Positions 1 to 10,618 of a DNA stretch of 64,000 nt are shown piece by piece. The stretch's first letter is position 1, and every line of letters begins with the position of its first letter. The position numbers and the translations under genes were made by a program. A model generated the notes under the pieces. That model worked only from the letters and a program-made list of their open reading frames with translations. It was not told the origin of the DNA and searched no databases. The stretch comes from Typhlomys cinereus (lineage: Eukaryota; Chordata; Mammalia; Rodentia; Platacanthomyidae): the NCBI GenBank assembly GCA_023101885.1, contig JALPQD010000410.1:1582142-1646141 (forward strand), written 5' to 3'.

Positions 1-300
1 GGGCTGAGGGAACTGACCGCATCATATCCACATAGCAGCTGAGAGAAGGATGATCCTTACTTGCCAGACCAGCATGTCTGGCCAAGTGTACACAAGGATG
101 CCCCCTTTCTCAAACAGTTCTCTCCATTTTACTCATATGTCCGGGGACTAGTTCCACTTACCATAGGCTGTACTTTCCCCATTCACTAAACAATCTCCTG
201 CAAGTTTGTTCTGGGCTTAATTCAACTACCAATTCTCTACAAATGTGCCCAGAGCTCAAACCCTCAACTGTCAAGTTGACACCTGTGCCTAACTATGACA
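1..300 (-). mobile_element. ERVL-type solo LTR, antisense, cut by the window edge
   Basis: The segment ends with the antisense form of the GTCAACTTGAC block that opens this LTR family in sense orientation. It matches 50060-50300 closely in order: the 'accagcatgtctggccaag' block, a 'ccatagg' block, then 'caactgtcaagttgacac'. Family knowledge: MLT2/RMER15-like ERVL LTRs start with this motif. The assignment is by pattern only. The other end lies outside the window, and no coding part is present. Confidence 0.55.
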
Positions 301-309
301 CTGATCACA

Positions 310-408
310 ACCCCTGGGGAGAAAGCCACATAGAATAAACTTCTGTTGTGTTAAACCACTGATATAGAAGGGTATTTGTTACCATAGCACATCCTGACTG
401 CTACACAC
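310..408 (+). mobile_element. MaLR (MLT1-like) LTR 3' end
   Basis: An AATAAA-like signal is followed by a 'cttctgttgt...taaaccactgat...ttgttac' block ending in a run of A at 417-432. This order is typical of the 3' end of MLT1/MST LTRs. Only about 100 bp is recognisable. Confidence 0.4.
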
Positions 409-432
409 TGGCTCAAAAAAAAAAAAAAAAAA

Positions 433-2000
433 GAAGACTTAATTAGCCCTCAGTAACTGACGAAGAATCCTTCATGTATCAAGACCACACTGCTAATTTG
501 AGGAGAAAGATACATGGTCCTGATGCATCTCTGAGAGTCAGTCTTAACACACTGTGGCAGATCTACTCTGCTTTGTGATCGTCACTTCCAGGAATCAACG
601 TTGTCTTCTGTCATTAGCCATTTCCTAGCTTATGGTGTCCTCAAGATTGATGACCAGCAAAACATACCCTAGCATGTTGAGCATCCCCCATCCCCTTGTC
701 CTTTCACCACACTACTTATTTTTCCTACCTGTCTCACTAGATGGCAAACCTAAATGGTAATGCTCAAGACTTAAAAGCTAAATACTATTTTTTAATGCGT
801 TTTAATGAGTGCCTATTGAATGGATAAATGAATACCTCTCACACCATGCCATCGTGTAAGTGACAGCGAGTGCTTTTAATAAGCCACCAGAAAGTGGCGG
901 GACAAAGTAGGACATGCTTTGTGATGGCCGTTCCTTGTCTGCAGGGTTATGATAATGAAGAGAGTTCTGCAGCAGGTGTCAAAGGCCTTGGCTGTACCAT
1001 CTGCTCTGCTTCTTCCCTCTAGCTGTTTGGTCTCAAGTAAGTCATTGGATCTCTCCGCCCAAGTTGGTATGAGGTTTCAGAGGAGATAATGGACATAGCT
1101 CATGGGCTATCAGCGGTGGAAGAGGCTCCTGGGTACTTTCCACATTATCACACTCTAACTCAGCTAGTCAATAGCAATACTGGGAATAGAGAAACAGAAT
1201 CCAAGTCTCCTAAAACCTATCTTGGAGTTTTAATGCTATGGGTAAAGTAATAAGAAGATCAGCGATATCACAGATACAAAACCATTAAAGAAATGACACC
1301 TTATATTGCTCTGTGTTTCCATGATGATTAATACTCCCATTCCTGTTAGCATAGGAAGAGAGAATGTGCTGACAGGGGAGAAGGAGGAGAGGTGGTGGGT
1401 CCACCTTCAACCCACCTAGTAGAGACATATCCCTGCCTTATTCAACTGTTAACATTCTGGTGAAAGTTAAGCCTAGTAACAATTCTGGTGGGCAGCTAAT
1501 CCCCGGGCAACTTTTTCCAAGGCTCTGTGACTCTCATTTGTCCCAAGCTAAAAATGATTGGCTAAGCAGACTGGTCCTGTATTCCCTCAGGCCAGTCCAC
1601 ACCCTGCAACATACAAGCACCTTGGCACAAATAACTCCATGAAAAAATAGGAGTGGTGATTGGAATTTAAATAACATTTACATAAAATAGACACAAGCTG
1701 CCTCGAGTAGTAATTGACAAAGAACACAAAGTCACTGTACCAATGAGTAAAATTAGGAATAACTCTCTCTGGGTAAGTGGTCTGCATCTTAGTGGGGAGG
1801 GGGAAAAGGGAACATTACTGATTGCTGGACAACCTCGGAAGCAGGCGGATTTACATACTCAGCCGTTTAAGGTAAGTAGCAGATATGGTAAAAAAAAAAA
1901 AAAAAACCTGATATACAACATACTTGCCATGTATACTGTAGATGGATGTCATGTAATGTGTGTCAGAAAGGCACGTAGCATAGAAATATGTTCTCCAACC
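433..2000. other. No gene seen; mostly unique sequence
   Basis: Short ORFs only, none with a recognisable domain. 3' of 1890 there is a 16-base A run. I see nothing else to annotate. Confidence 0.5.
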
Positions 2001-2009
2001 TTCTTGGGT

Positions 2010-2011
<2 letters not shown>

Positions 2012-2076
<65 letters not shown>

Positions 2077-2311
2077 TAAAGAGGGCACTCCAGGATGTGT
2101 GTCTATGGAGATCCAAGGGTGACCTGGAATCATCCTGGATTGCTCTACCTAATTATTGTTTTCCTCTGGGGTTTCCTGGGCCCTGTTTTGTAGCGCCAGA
2201 ATTACAGCCCACCACCACATCCACCAGTATTTTTACATGGGATCTGGGGATCCAAACTCAGGTTCTGTTGCTTTCAAGGCAAAATCTTTAATTCCTGAGT
2301 CACTGCCACTC
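2012..2311 (-). mobile_element. tRNA-derived SINE (older subfamily), minus strand
   Basis: In reverse complement it has the tRNA-like head (A-box 'atggctca...gttaaag', B-box 'gagttcggatccc'-like), then a body with 'agagcaatccaggatgat', then a (CA)n tail. Here these are read as (CT)n/(GT)n at 2012-2078, 'catcctggattgctct' near 2131, and 'gggatctggggatcc' near 2232. A 9-bp direct repeat, cttgggttc, at 2003-2011 and 2312-2320 looks like the target-site duplication. Confidence 0.75.
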
Positions 2312-2754
2312 CTTGGGTTCCCTTCTTAATTTTTACATATTAGCAGGGAAAGGAAATGCCACAGTCCTGAGGACCATAGAAATTCAGTATTCAACTAGAT
2401 ATTCCCTACTAGTCATTTCCCAGAAGGCTTAAAGCTATTCCTGTTTTCAAATTCTACCCCTCCGACCGTACACGCCTACTCAAGAGGTTAGCGAATAAGC
2501 TCATCAAGTACTTGCTTTCTTGCCCCGAGTCTCTTTCTCACTACGAACCTTCTCGCTACCGCAATAAGTGGTCTGTAAATAGTTCATACAAATCAACTTT
2601 ATCAGTTGCATATGCATATGGTTTCATAAACCAAGTTATCACAGTACTCTTCTCTACCTACTGTGAGACAATACTCCTGCACAACTTAAGGGACAAGGCA
2701 GATTTATTTGATTTAGGATTCTAGTGGGGAGATAATCCATTACACAGGAATCTC

Positions 2755-3010
2755 ATAACAGAAATCGTGGCTTAGAGGCTGGTTCGGGTCACAGTCATCT
2801 TCACGAAGGCAGAGAAAGCAAGAGACAAAATACAAGAAGAAGGAAGCGGGGCCAGGTCACCAAAACCTCAAGGCCCACCTCCTGTGACTTGCCTTCCTCC
2901 AGCAAGACTCCACTTGCTAAAGTTACATCTATTGCTAAAGGTACAACTACCTTCCCAAACATAAACATCAGCCTATGAGGAACAACTCACATTCAAATGG
3001 TGACACATGC
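2755..3010 (-). mobile_element. MaLR (ORR1/MT-like) LTR, antisense
   Basis: The order 'caaggcccacctcctgtgac', 'ttcctccagcaag', then 'gaacaactcacattcaaatgg' matches the antisense pattern of rodent MaLR LTRs. It is diverged and has no clear ends. Confidence 0.45.
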
Positions 3011-3384
3011 ATTACAACAAAGCAGGTTATGATCAGACCTTTCTTTTTTCATTTCTTTGTGTCAATTTACCCTGCTATAATCAGCCATACTTTCCATATA
3101 AATCATATATAATCGTTGTTATTTTAATATACTTGTTTATATATTGTGTGAACACATGGATGCATGCATGATAATTTACAATAATAGGTGATTAGTATTT
3201 TCTCGCTCTGATTCCCCCTGTCCCTCCTAACTCCTATTACACACATTTTCCATTGTTCTGTCCGCCCCACATAGCTCTGTTTAACTTTAGTTATAAGTAA
3301 CACTTTGTATGCTGTTGAGGATCTATAGATGCTATCACCAAGGATGAGCTATGGAATTGTTATGACTGCTGCAGTACACTAAGA

Positions 3385-3731
3385 CTTGTGTTCTTCCCAA
3401 ATCCAGCCGTTCATTCCTAACTTCCAATTCAACAGTGCTAAGAGGAAGGGACTTGGGAAGATGATGGGATTATGGGTGCCAAATCCTCACTGATAAGATG
3501 AAAGTCCTTACAAATACCCCTTGAAAGCAACCTCCCCACACTTTCTACCATGTAAGTACACAGCCAAAATACGTACAGAAAATGAAGCCCTACTAGACGC
3601 AGCATCTGCTGACACCTTAATTCTGGAGTAGTCATCCCAACCATGAGAAGTGTGTGGAATAAATTGTTATTGTTAACAAACTACCCAGCCTATAGTTGTT
3701 GGTTATAGCAACCCACATGGACTAACATAAT
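3385..3731 (+). mobile_element. MaLR (MLT1/MST-like) LTR
   Basis: It contains 'cttgggaagatgatgggattatggg', 'gctgacaccttaattctgga', then 'aataaattgttattgtt', 'acaaactacccagcctatag', and ends 'ggttatagcaacccacatggacta'. This is the order of an MLT1/MST LTR, including the poly(A) signal followed by the conserved 3' end. It lacks a clear 5' TG end. Confidence 0.6.
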
Positions 3732-4395
3732 TACTTTTGCATTTAAGCCTAATTGTTTTGTTTCCCTGAAGCCAATAATTGTTTATTGAGCTTGATTTTC
3801 TAATGCCATATCACTAACTCTGCTCCAAGTCCTCCAATTATCTAAGTCCCTTCATCAGGTTTGCCATCAATATCCACTTGAAGATATCACTCCTGGAGTC
3901 TTCTTCTCTGCTCCAATTGGACTTACAACTCCCTATGGCAGGCGCTGTGGTCTCCTTGAGATCTTCGGCATTGTTTCAGCCAAGTGAAGAATCCCCTACT
4001 CCCTTCAAGATTCCTATGTGGGGAATCTCGCCCCAAGAGCATTGGGGGTAGGAAGCGGGAGCTTTTGGAAGTCATACTCTCCTGAATATAACTAGCGCGT
4101 ATGAAAGGGGCCAGAGTTTCATTCTTTCCTTCCATCGAAAGTGCACAGAGCAAGAAGACAATAGACGAATAGGCAAACGAGTTCTCCAAGACGCTAACTT
4201 TCCTGGTGCCTTGATCTTGAGTTTCCTAGGTGCCAAGAGGACGAGAAACAAATTGGCTTTGTTTGTTCACTATCCTCTTGATGACAATGTTTCCACGCTT
4301 GCCCAAATGGGCTCGGATAATTGCGAGAGAATTCTTTCTCCACTGGCCTGCAATGCCCTGCTACTTTCTTTTGCCTAATGTCTTCCTCTTTCTGA
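3732..4395. other. No gene seen; possible second MaLR 3' piece near 4205-4250
   Basis: The stretch 'gtgccttgatcttgagtttcc' with 'gagaaacaaatt' resembles an MLT1 3' region, but is too short to be certain. The rest shows no recognisable coding or repeat structure. Confidence 0.3.
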
Positions 4396-4628
4396 GAATC
4401 TGGGCTCTAAATAGACTTTCAATAAATATTTGTTTTCAGCTGCCACCTTCACAATCATTTCCATGGTGACACCAATTTTGGACTCTGGGGGCATCCTTCA
4501 GCGAGCGTAGCTCCAATTACTTTTCAGGTTTTTTTTTTTTTTTTAACTCATTTCCATTCATCTTCTGCTAAGTCAATTTAGGTACTTTTCTAATTTGCTG
4601 GATTCAGTCATTCTTCTTCATTGTCTAA
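4396..4628. repeat. Local duplication, copy 1 (pair with 6037-6616)
   Basis: The blocks 'ctctaaatagacttt', 'ttccatggtgacaccaatttt', 'tccaattacttttcaggt', 'taagtcaattta' and 'ttcttcattgt' recur in the same order and orientation at 6037-6616. There an ERVL-type LTR separates the first block from the rest. The nature of the duplicated DNA is unknown; it could be part of an old LTR or L1. Confidence 0.6.
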
Positions 4629-4993
4629 AAAAAATTAAAAAGAAAGAAAAACTATGCAAAATGTATCTTTTGAGACCTGCTTTTGAAATGTCTTCTTTCA
4701 GCTTCAATTCATATTGACTAGACATAGAATTCTATGTTGGAAGTCTTTCTTTTTTTTTTTTTTTTGTCCCAAAAAATGTTTGTGGAATTTCTCCATAGTC
4801 TTTCAGACTCTGATATTCATGTGAAGCTGTCTATGACATCTGGTTTAATATCATTTGTGTATGAATTTTATCCTTTCTTCTCTGGGACGCTCTGTCACTA
4901 ACATTTTGAAACCTCGGGATATGCTTTGGTACAGGCTTCATCTGTCTGGCAGCTTGTGCCCTTCAATTCTGGGAAATGTGTTTTCACTATCTT

Positions 4994-5024
4994 TTTATTT
5001 TTTACAAGTGCCCACGCGCTGCGC

Positions 5025-5067
<43 letters not shown>

Positions 5068-5340
5068 GCATGTGAATGGGTGAACATGTGGAGGAGAAGT
5101 ACATACAAGAGGGCACTTGAGGATGTGTATTTGTGGAAGGTCAACGGTAACTTCAGAAATCATCCTGGATTATTCTACCACCTTATTGCTTTGCTTTGTG
5201 GTTTCCCAGGCTCTACCTTCCAGAGTCAGAATTTCAAGTTATCATCATACTGTCCAGCATTTTATGATTTCTGAGGATCTGAACTCAGGTTCTTTGGCTT
5301 GAGATGTAAAGGGTTTAATCCCTCAACCATCTCCCCAGCC
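4994..5340 (-). mobile_element. tRNA-derived SINE (older subfamily), minus strand
   Basis: A T-rich tail at 4994 is followed by (GT)n at 5028-5066, the body with 'aaatcatcctggattattct', and the reversed head ending 'catctccccagcc' at 5340. The 11-bp flanks at 4983-4993 and 5341-5351 match except for one base, consistent with target-site duplication. Confidence 0.75.
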
Positions 5341-5351
5341 TTCATTATCTT

Positions 5352-5985
5352 CTGTTGGCAGCTTCACCTAAGTTCTTCTGTTCTCTCTTCCAAAGTACCT
5401 TTATTTTGTGTTGTACTTGTTGCCTGGCGTAATTACATGATGCTTATCTCTTTTCCTTTTATGTTGCGTCTTTGTCTTTTTATTGATTCCTGAACATTCT
5501 TTCAAACTTATTGTTCAGCTTTTCCAGGCTTTTCATTTCTGCTCTCATTTTTAACTTCAAAGATTTTTTTGTTATATATGAAATTATACCCTTGACATAC
5601 AGATATGTATAGATACATAGAGATATACATACATATATAACCCTTTCTTACAGCTTAGAATACCAAAGACTTGTTCCTGCATAAGTTTGGAACATTCCTT
5701 ATGCATCTGTAGTCAGCAATTGCTTTTTTGTTGCGCGTTTCTCCTCTAGTGTGTATTGTTATCTTGATGATATGTTTACATGTGAAATTGGGGACTGAAA
5801 ATACCAAACAATAGCTCTGAGCAAGGGCAAAAGCTGTAGTTGTGGGTCTGCTATGGAGACATTTAGCTTGGCTGACACCATCTTTCATCTGCGTGACAAC
5901 AAACCTGTTCTCAACAGTGCCTAGAACTTCCTTGCTTCAGCGTCTTTCTGGTTTGCTGTCCTCCATCTTCTGCCAGAGTAAGACA

Positions 5986-6017
<32 letters not shown>

Positions 6018-6036
6018 TGGTAATCTTGCTGCTCTG
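5352..6036. other. No gene seen; possible old L1, antisense
   Basis: The T-rich text around 4640-5600 has the flavour of an antisense, very old L1, with phrases such as 'agaattctatgttggaag' and 'tcatttttaacttcaaag'. I cannot support this firmly. A (GA)n run lies at 5992-6016. Confidence 0.25.
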
Positions 6037-6616
6037 TGTAGGATTTGGGGTTCTAAATAGACTTCTGTAATGGGGAGCATTAACCGTTCACCTGAGACCT
6101 AAGACACAGAATTCTAAGCACACCTAAGAAAGATTTTTCTAGATTAAGACTGGCCTGTAAGGGATTGTCTTGATTGTATAATTGGTGTGGGAAGACCCAG
6201 CCCACTGCGCATAAGAATCGCTCTCTAGGGAGAGGATTCAGAACTGCATAAGAATGAGAAGAACGGAACATAAACACTCATGCATTAACTGAATGCTCTC
6301 TGCTTCTTTTATGGACGTGATATGACCAGCTGCTTCAAATTCCAGTTGCTGTAACTTCCCCATGATGCCGATTGCAGCCTGGAATTCTAACCCATTAAAC
6401 CCTTTCTCCCCTAAATTTTTTATGTCAGATACTTGATCACATCTACTTCCATAGTGACACCAATTTTCAACCCTTTAAGAAGGTCTTCAGTGGAATTCCA
6501 ATTATTTTTCAGGTGTTTTTTTTTTCCTCCAATCATTTCTCACATTCTCAATTCTATTAAGTCAATTATCATTCCCTCAACTGGTATTCAGCTTCTGAAA
6601 CTTCATTGTTATTTTC
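6037..6616. repeat. Local duplication, copy 2, split by an LTR
   Basis: Left part 6037-6065 ('gttctaaatagacttc') and right part 6433-6616 ('ttccatagtgacaccaatttt', 'tccaattatttttcaggtg', 'taagtcaatta', 'cttcattgt') correspond to 4396-4628. The intervening DNA is an LTR, so the duplication is older than that insertion. Confidence 0.6.
6066..6432 (+). mobile_element. ERVL-type solo LTR
   Basis: It starts TGTAATGG. The middle block 'ggtgtgggaagacccagcccac' and the late block 'attaaaccctttctcccc' fit the rodent ERVL/MLT2-like LTR pattern seen elsewhere in this window. The 3' end is worn. Confidence 0.55.
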
Positions 6617-6782
6617 TCCTCTCTTAGTCTGTTCATCATTGCAGGGAAAGAGTTGAAAGAGGAAAAAAAGTTTTCAGAAAAAAAAGTGAAAGTAAATACA
6701 CATGGTCAACTCCCTACTTTCCAATAAGCTGATATAGTGAAAATGTACTGAAGACTTGGGTGTGAAAGATAAACAGCTCTGA

Positions 6783-7091
6783 GCTGGGGAGATGGATCAG
6801 TGGCTAAAGTGCTTGCCACTGAAGTAAAAGGACAGGCAAGGAAAGCCCCTGTAGGGCAGAGGTTGGGAGCATTCAGAGCAATGGTGTGTTCTGGATTTAA
6901 ATACAGAACCAGGTTCAACAACAATAAAATGAAAGAGTGATTGAGGATGATTTCTGATAATCACCCTCAGGCTTCCACATGCATGTACACCTACATTCAT
7001 GCACACTACACACAGATATGCACCCATCCATATTCAAAGTACAAGTGCATTACATGCCCACACCTGTACACATATGCAAAAAATAATACAT
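6783..7091 (+). mobile_element. tRNA-derived SINE, diverged
   Basis: The head 'gctggggagatggatcagtggctaaag' is followed by a body with 'ttgaggatgatttctgat' and a CA-rich tail. It is more diverged than the copies at 52015 or 63535. Short similar flanks (gctctgag / gctctcag) may be a worn target-site duplication. Confidence 0.65.
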
Positions 7092-7257
7092 GGCTCTCAG
7101 AGGAAATCTCCAAATACTAAATCAAAATCTCCTAATCTGTCAGCAGAACTCAGTCCCATAAGAAATCCAGGCACTTCTCCCCACCTTGACCCTGGTACTT
7201 AATTCACTTTCAAGCCCAGGAAAAGGATTCCTTAACTCTAGAATGGGAGGAAAAAAG

Positions 7258-7580
7258 GTCTGGGGAGATGGCTCACAGGTTAAACCTTTTGCCTCACAAG
7301 TAAAAGGACCTAAATTTGGATCCACGGATCCCATGGTAGGAAAAAAAAAAAAAAAAAAAAAAAAAAAAGCCCAGGTTAAAATAACAGTAGCCTGCAATTC
7401 CAGTCCTAGAAGGCAGAGTCTGGAAACCCCCAGAGCAATGTAATAAGGAAGTAGAGCAATCCAGGATGATCCCTGATATCACTACTCTTGGGCCTCTGTA
7501 GGCATACACATCTTATACACATCCAACATACACAAACATATGAGCATATGTGTATTGTGCATACACTGCAAAAAAAAAAT
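7258..7580 (+). mobile_element. tRNA-derived SINE with an internal A run
   Basis: The head at 7260 ('tctggggagatggctca') and B-box region near 7310 are followed by about 30 A at 7340-7368. The usual body then follows ('agagcaatccaggatgatcc' near 7455), then a CA-poor tail and A run at 7571-7579. The A run inside the body is an expansion or a small insertion. Confidence 0.7.
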
Positions 7581-7854
7581 TCCAAGCTAGATCCACACCC
7601 CTTTCTTTTCACTACAACATGGTGATCAATAGTAAGACTAGGTACCATCCCTTATCCATGAGATGTGCTTTAGCTTTTAGGATCCAGATAGGGCAGCCTT
7701 AATCATCTGCATAAATTTTTCCCAGATGTCACTAATCTGATCATTACTCCGGACAGGAAGCATCAAAATTCTTGTGCATTGTTGCTACGTTAATACAGAA
7801 TACACTTACTGGTCATTTTTTCCAGTATAACTGAAAATAAAAGATGGACCAATA

Positions 7855-8125
7855 GGCGCCCTAGTCCCTCATGGCACTCTAGTGCTATGGGTTCTTTTCT
7901 TGTTCTTTGCTCCTCATGGATTCCATCCCGAGGCACCATGAGTTCTCCATGGCATCCTAACCCCTCATGGCACTCCACGTCTGGAGTCCATGAGTTCCAA
8001 CCTTTCCCTTTCTCTCCTCTAATAAACTCTACCTTAATCCTCTACACAATGTTCTGGTTTCAGTCTTCGACTCCAGAACACAAGAACCCTGCAACATTGG
8101 GACGGTTGATTCCTGTCCCTGCAAC
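7855..8125 (+). mobile_element. ERV-like LTR 3' region with primer-binding-site-like edge
   Basis: AATAAA at 8021-8026 is followed by a U5-like stretch and then, from about 8087, repeated 'cctgcaacattTGG'-type junctions. One of these continues as 'tttggcgaccacgaaggga', a form seen where an LTR meets the tRNA primer site of a retrovirus-like element. The 5' end is not clear, no viral ORF follows, and the class is uncertain. Confidence 0.4.
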
Positions 8126-8221
8126 ATTTGGTACCCCAGGTAGGACAGCCAAAACAACCGTTTCCCTGCATCATTTGGCGACCACGAAGGGATAGTTCCA
8201 ATTGTCCTGCATCATCATCAG

Positions 8222-8312
8222 GTCACCCAGATTGGCTTCAAATGCACAATCCTCTTGCTTCTCTGCTTTCTGAGTGCCAGGCACAGGCGTGCACCACCAC
8301 GTCCCATCTGAG
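8222..8312 (-). mobile_element. B1 SINE fragment, antisense
   Basis: It reads 'cacccagattggcttcaaa ... tgagtgccaggcacaggcgtgcaccaccac', the antisense of B1 with its GGCxTGGTGGC-like start. About 90 bp is left. Confidence 0.5.
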
Positions 8313-8515
8313 GTGGATTATTTTTACCAGACTTTACAGATAAGAAACCGAGGCTCGCGGGGATAAAAGGAGCTTGATCATGGGTACAGTTTGCCTCATA
8401 CAGCTGAAACTCAAATCAGGGATTCCGATTCCAAATTTACTATTCTTTTCTGGGAGTCCCAATGGCATGAAAGAGGACCTTCGTAGGGGCCACAAAGACC
8501 TGAGCTCAAATGTCA

Positions 8516-8700
8516 GCTTGTGAGCCAGGAGGATCAGAAATTCAAGGTCATCCTAGGGTACATAGGGAATTTGAAGCCCACCTGGACTACATGAAGCTCC
8601 ATCGGGGAAAAAAAGCCAGTTGGATACATAGTTTAGTACTAGGGCATGTGGTTAGCATATACAAGGTTCTGTGTTTAACCCATACACGATCCAATCAGCT
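8516..8700 (+). mobile_element. B1-like fragment followed by an ID-like fragment
   Basis: 'gccaggaggatcagaaattcaaggtcatcc' and 'gcccacctggactacatgaa' are B1 blocks. From about 8630 'ctagggcatgtggttagcatatacaaggttctg' resembles an ID head. Whether this is one composite SINE or two insertions is unclear. Confidence 0.5.
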
Positions 8701-8780
8701 GCATGACCTTGGGTAAGTCACTTTTTCTAGGCTTCCCTGTTTTAGTGTAAGTGGAGTTTACAAGATCCTGAGTTTAATAA

Positions 8781-8795
8781 ACACACACACACACA

Positions 8796-8831
<36 letters not shown>
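8781..8831 (+). repeat. (CA)n microsatellite
   Basis: About 25 CA units with one TA interruption. Confidence 0.95.
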
Positions 8832-8833
<2 letters not shown>

Positions 8834-8954
8834 GATGGATCAATATCCTTGGTATGACTATCTGATCTCAAAGAAATCTGTGAGCAAATACTTTTAACTC
8901 TTCCATCAAAATATCATTTTCACAAACTATTTCATGAACTATCATTATCATAAA

Positions 8955-9143
8955 CTATTATTAAATTCTAGAGGTGAAAACTGATGCTTATAAGTTCTAA
9001 ATAATTTATGAGGTACATAATTAGAACATAGGTCTCCTGATCATTGGTCTATTAAGTGCTTTTTTATTCTCTCTTGTTGTCTTATTTTCTGGTCATCAAA
9101 AAAAAAAAAAAAAGGAAAACCCATAGGCATGAACTAACTTCAA
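8955..9143. repeat. Duplicated segment flanking the L1, left copy (MIR-like core)
   Basis: It matches 17915-18092 in the same orientation through blocks such as 'gaaaactgatgcttata', 'ggtctcctgat' and 'attaagtgcttttttattc'. By eye the identity is about 80 per cent with a few gaps. The core resembles the mammalian MIR SINE, but the match runs past the MIR-like part. Confidence 0.75.
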
Positions 9144-9781
9144 TCTAAAGTCACATGTTTTAAACAACTCAAGTTTATAGTCATATTTTACTACACATAC
9201 TTTACTTTGCTAAATGGATTGTTCAGTATCCTGATCTATGCTTCGATTCAGGTTCATCAAGAATTCTCAGTTTTCCATGAGACAATGGATGAGTATTTTA
9301 CACTCATCACCATGTCATGATGTTCCCAGCTTGATGATAATAATTCCAAGAGTCTGCCTCCTCTTGCATCAGCTATGACTAGACTGCTACACATCTACAC
9401 CCCACCAGAACAGAATTCTGCCCATTTTGGCTTGAGCAAAGAGGAAACTTATCTGGTCCTCCACCTGGCCTGAGTAGCCTAAAGAACTATTCAACTGCTT
9501 GGCTCTCTTGAATTCCAAAAGGTCTTTGTACAAATGTATTATGAGGGTTAAGTCGTATGAAATGACTAACATTTGATATTTGATTTACAAACATAGCAAT
9601 CACATGATTTGACATAATAGTGACAAAAATCCTTAGAGTTAATAGGCTTGGCTTTAAACTTAGCTGTCTTATTCGGTGACTGGTAAGCTTTAGCAAGTAA
9701 TTGAAAGTGACTCTGGACTCAAGTTTTCAGATGAATCCTCATGGAGATTAGACAAGTTATGGGCACTGGGTTAATTATCAG
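9144..9781. other. No gene seen
   Basis: AT-rich unique-looking sequence up to the L1 insertion point. Nothing recognised. Confidence 0.5.
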
Positions 9782-9801
9782 AAAATATGTACCTTATTTT
9801 A
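9782..9801 (+). repeat. Target-site duplication of the full-length L1 (5' copy)
   Basis: Twenty bases that recur at 17841-17860 with one difference (A at 9791, T at 17850). They start with a run of A, as expected at an L1 endonuclease nick. Confidence 0.93.
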
Positions 9802-10221
9802 GCCTTTTGCACCCCACCCCGCTCCGCCGGTCGGGACGCGCGCGCCCGCGCGGGGTCCAGCCGGGCCTCAACCCCGCGCCCTAGCTGGTGAGTACCCGCC
9901 CCGCGCACCGCCCACTAGGACCCCAGGTCGGCCCACAGGGACCCGGCTCCCACTCCCACCATCCAGCCGGAGCCGCGCGCGGGGCCGAGGGACGAGGAGG
10001 ACCTCCCCCTGCGCCCGGGCCCGCCCCAGCTGCCCTCGGGTTAAATAGCTCCACGCCAACGCCCCCATTCTCCCCTTTGTACCCCACCCCGCTCCGCCGG
10101 TCGGAACGCGGTCCAGCCGGGCCTCACCCCACGAACTAGGTAAGTCTCCGCCCGCCCTGCCCACCAGGACCCCAGGCCAAATAATTCAGTTTACTGAAAT
10201 TGAGAGATCTTAAGAGTTAAA
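9802..10221 (+). promoter_or_regulatory. L1 5'UTR / internal promoter with two tandem monomers
   Basis: This is the only strongly GC-rich, CpG-rich stretch of the window. A block beginning 'accccaccccgctccgccgg' occurs at about 9810 and again at 10080. Each is followed by 'gtccagccgggcctca' and then by a splice-donor-like GTGAGT (9888-9893) or GTAAGT (10140-10145). The second unit lacks most of the middle of the first. Tandem promoter monomers are known in mouse L1 (A, F, Tf types). Transcription here is inferred, not shown. An AT-rich leader (10178-10221) precedes the ORF1 ATG. Confidence 0.8.
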
Positions 10222-10606
10222 ATGACAATGCCAAAGTCAAAGTGCAAATCCATGAGAAGCAACAATCAAGTAAACAAATTTCCCACTGAAGAAATTAATC
10301 CCATAATGTTAGACTCCAACAAGAACAAACCCACGGAAAAAGGCCAAGAAAGCCTCACCCAGGATAAAGACTTTCAAAATATGATCATTACCATGTTCAA
10401 TACTATGAAAGAGGAAATCAGGGAGGAATTACATAATCGAATCAATCGCTTTGAAGAGGAACACAACAGACATCTGGAGGAGTTGAGAAAAACAGTGCAA
10501 GAAACAAAAAGTGGCATAGAGCAGTTAAAACAAACTCAAGCAGAGTTTAAAACTGAGCTAAAAGACAAGTTATCTTCAACCCAGAACGCCACAGAGAGTC
10601 TTATCA

Positions 10607-10618
10607 ACAGAACTAACG
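10607..10618 (+). repeat. Target-site duplication of the SINE in ORF1 (5' copy)
   Basis: acagaactaacg recurs exactly at 10939-10950. Confidence 0.93.

Noticed and set aside
9830..10170. CpG island of a host gene promoter
   Set aside because: It lies precisely at the 5' end of the L1, inside its target-site duplications, so it is the L1 promoter.
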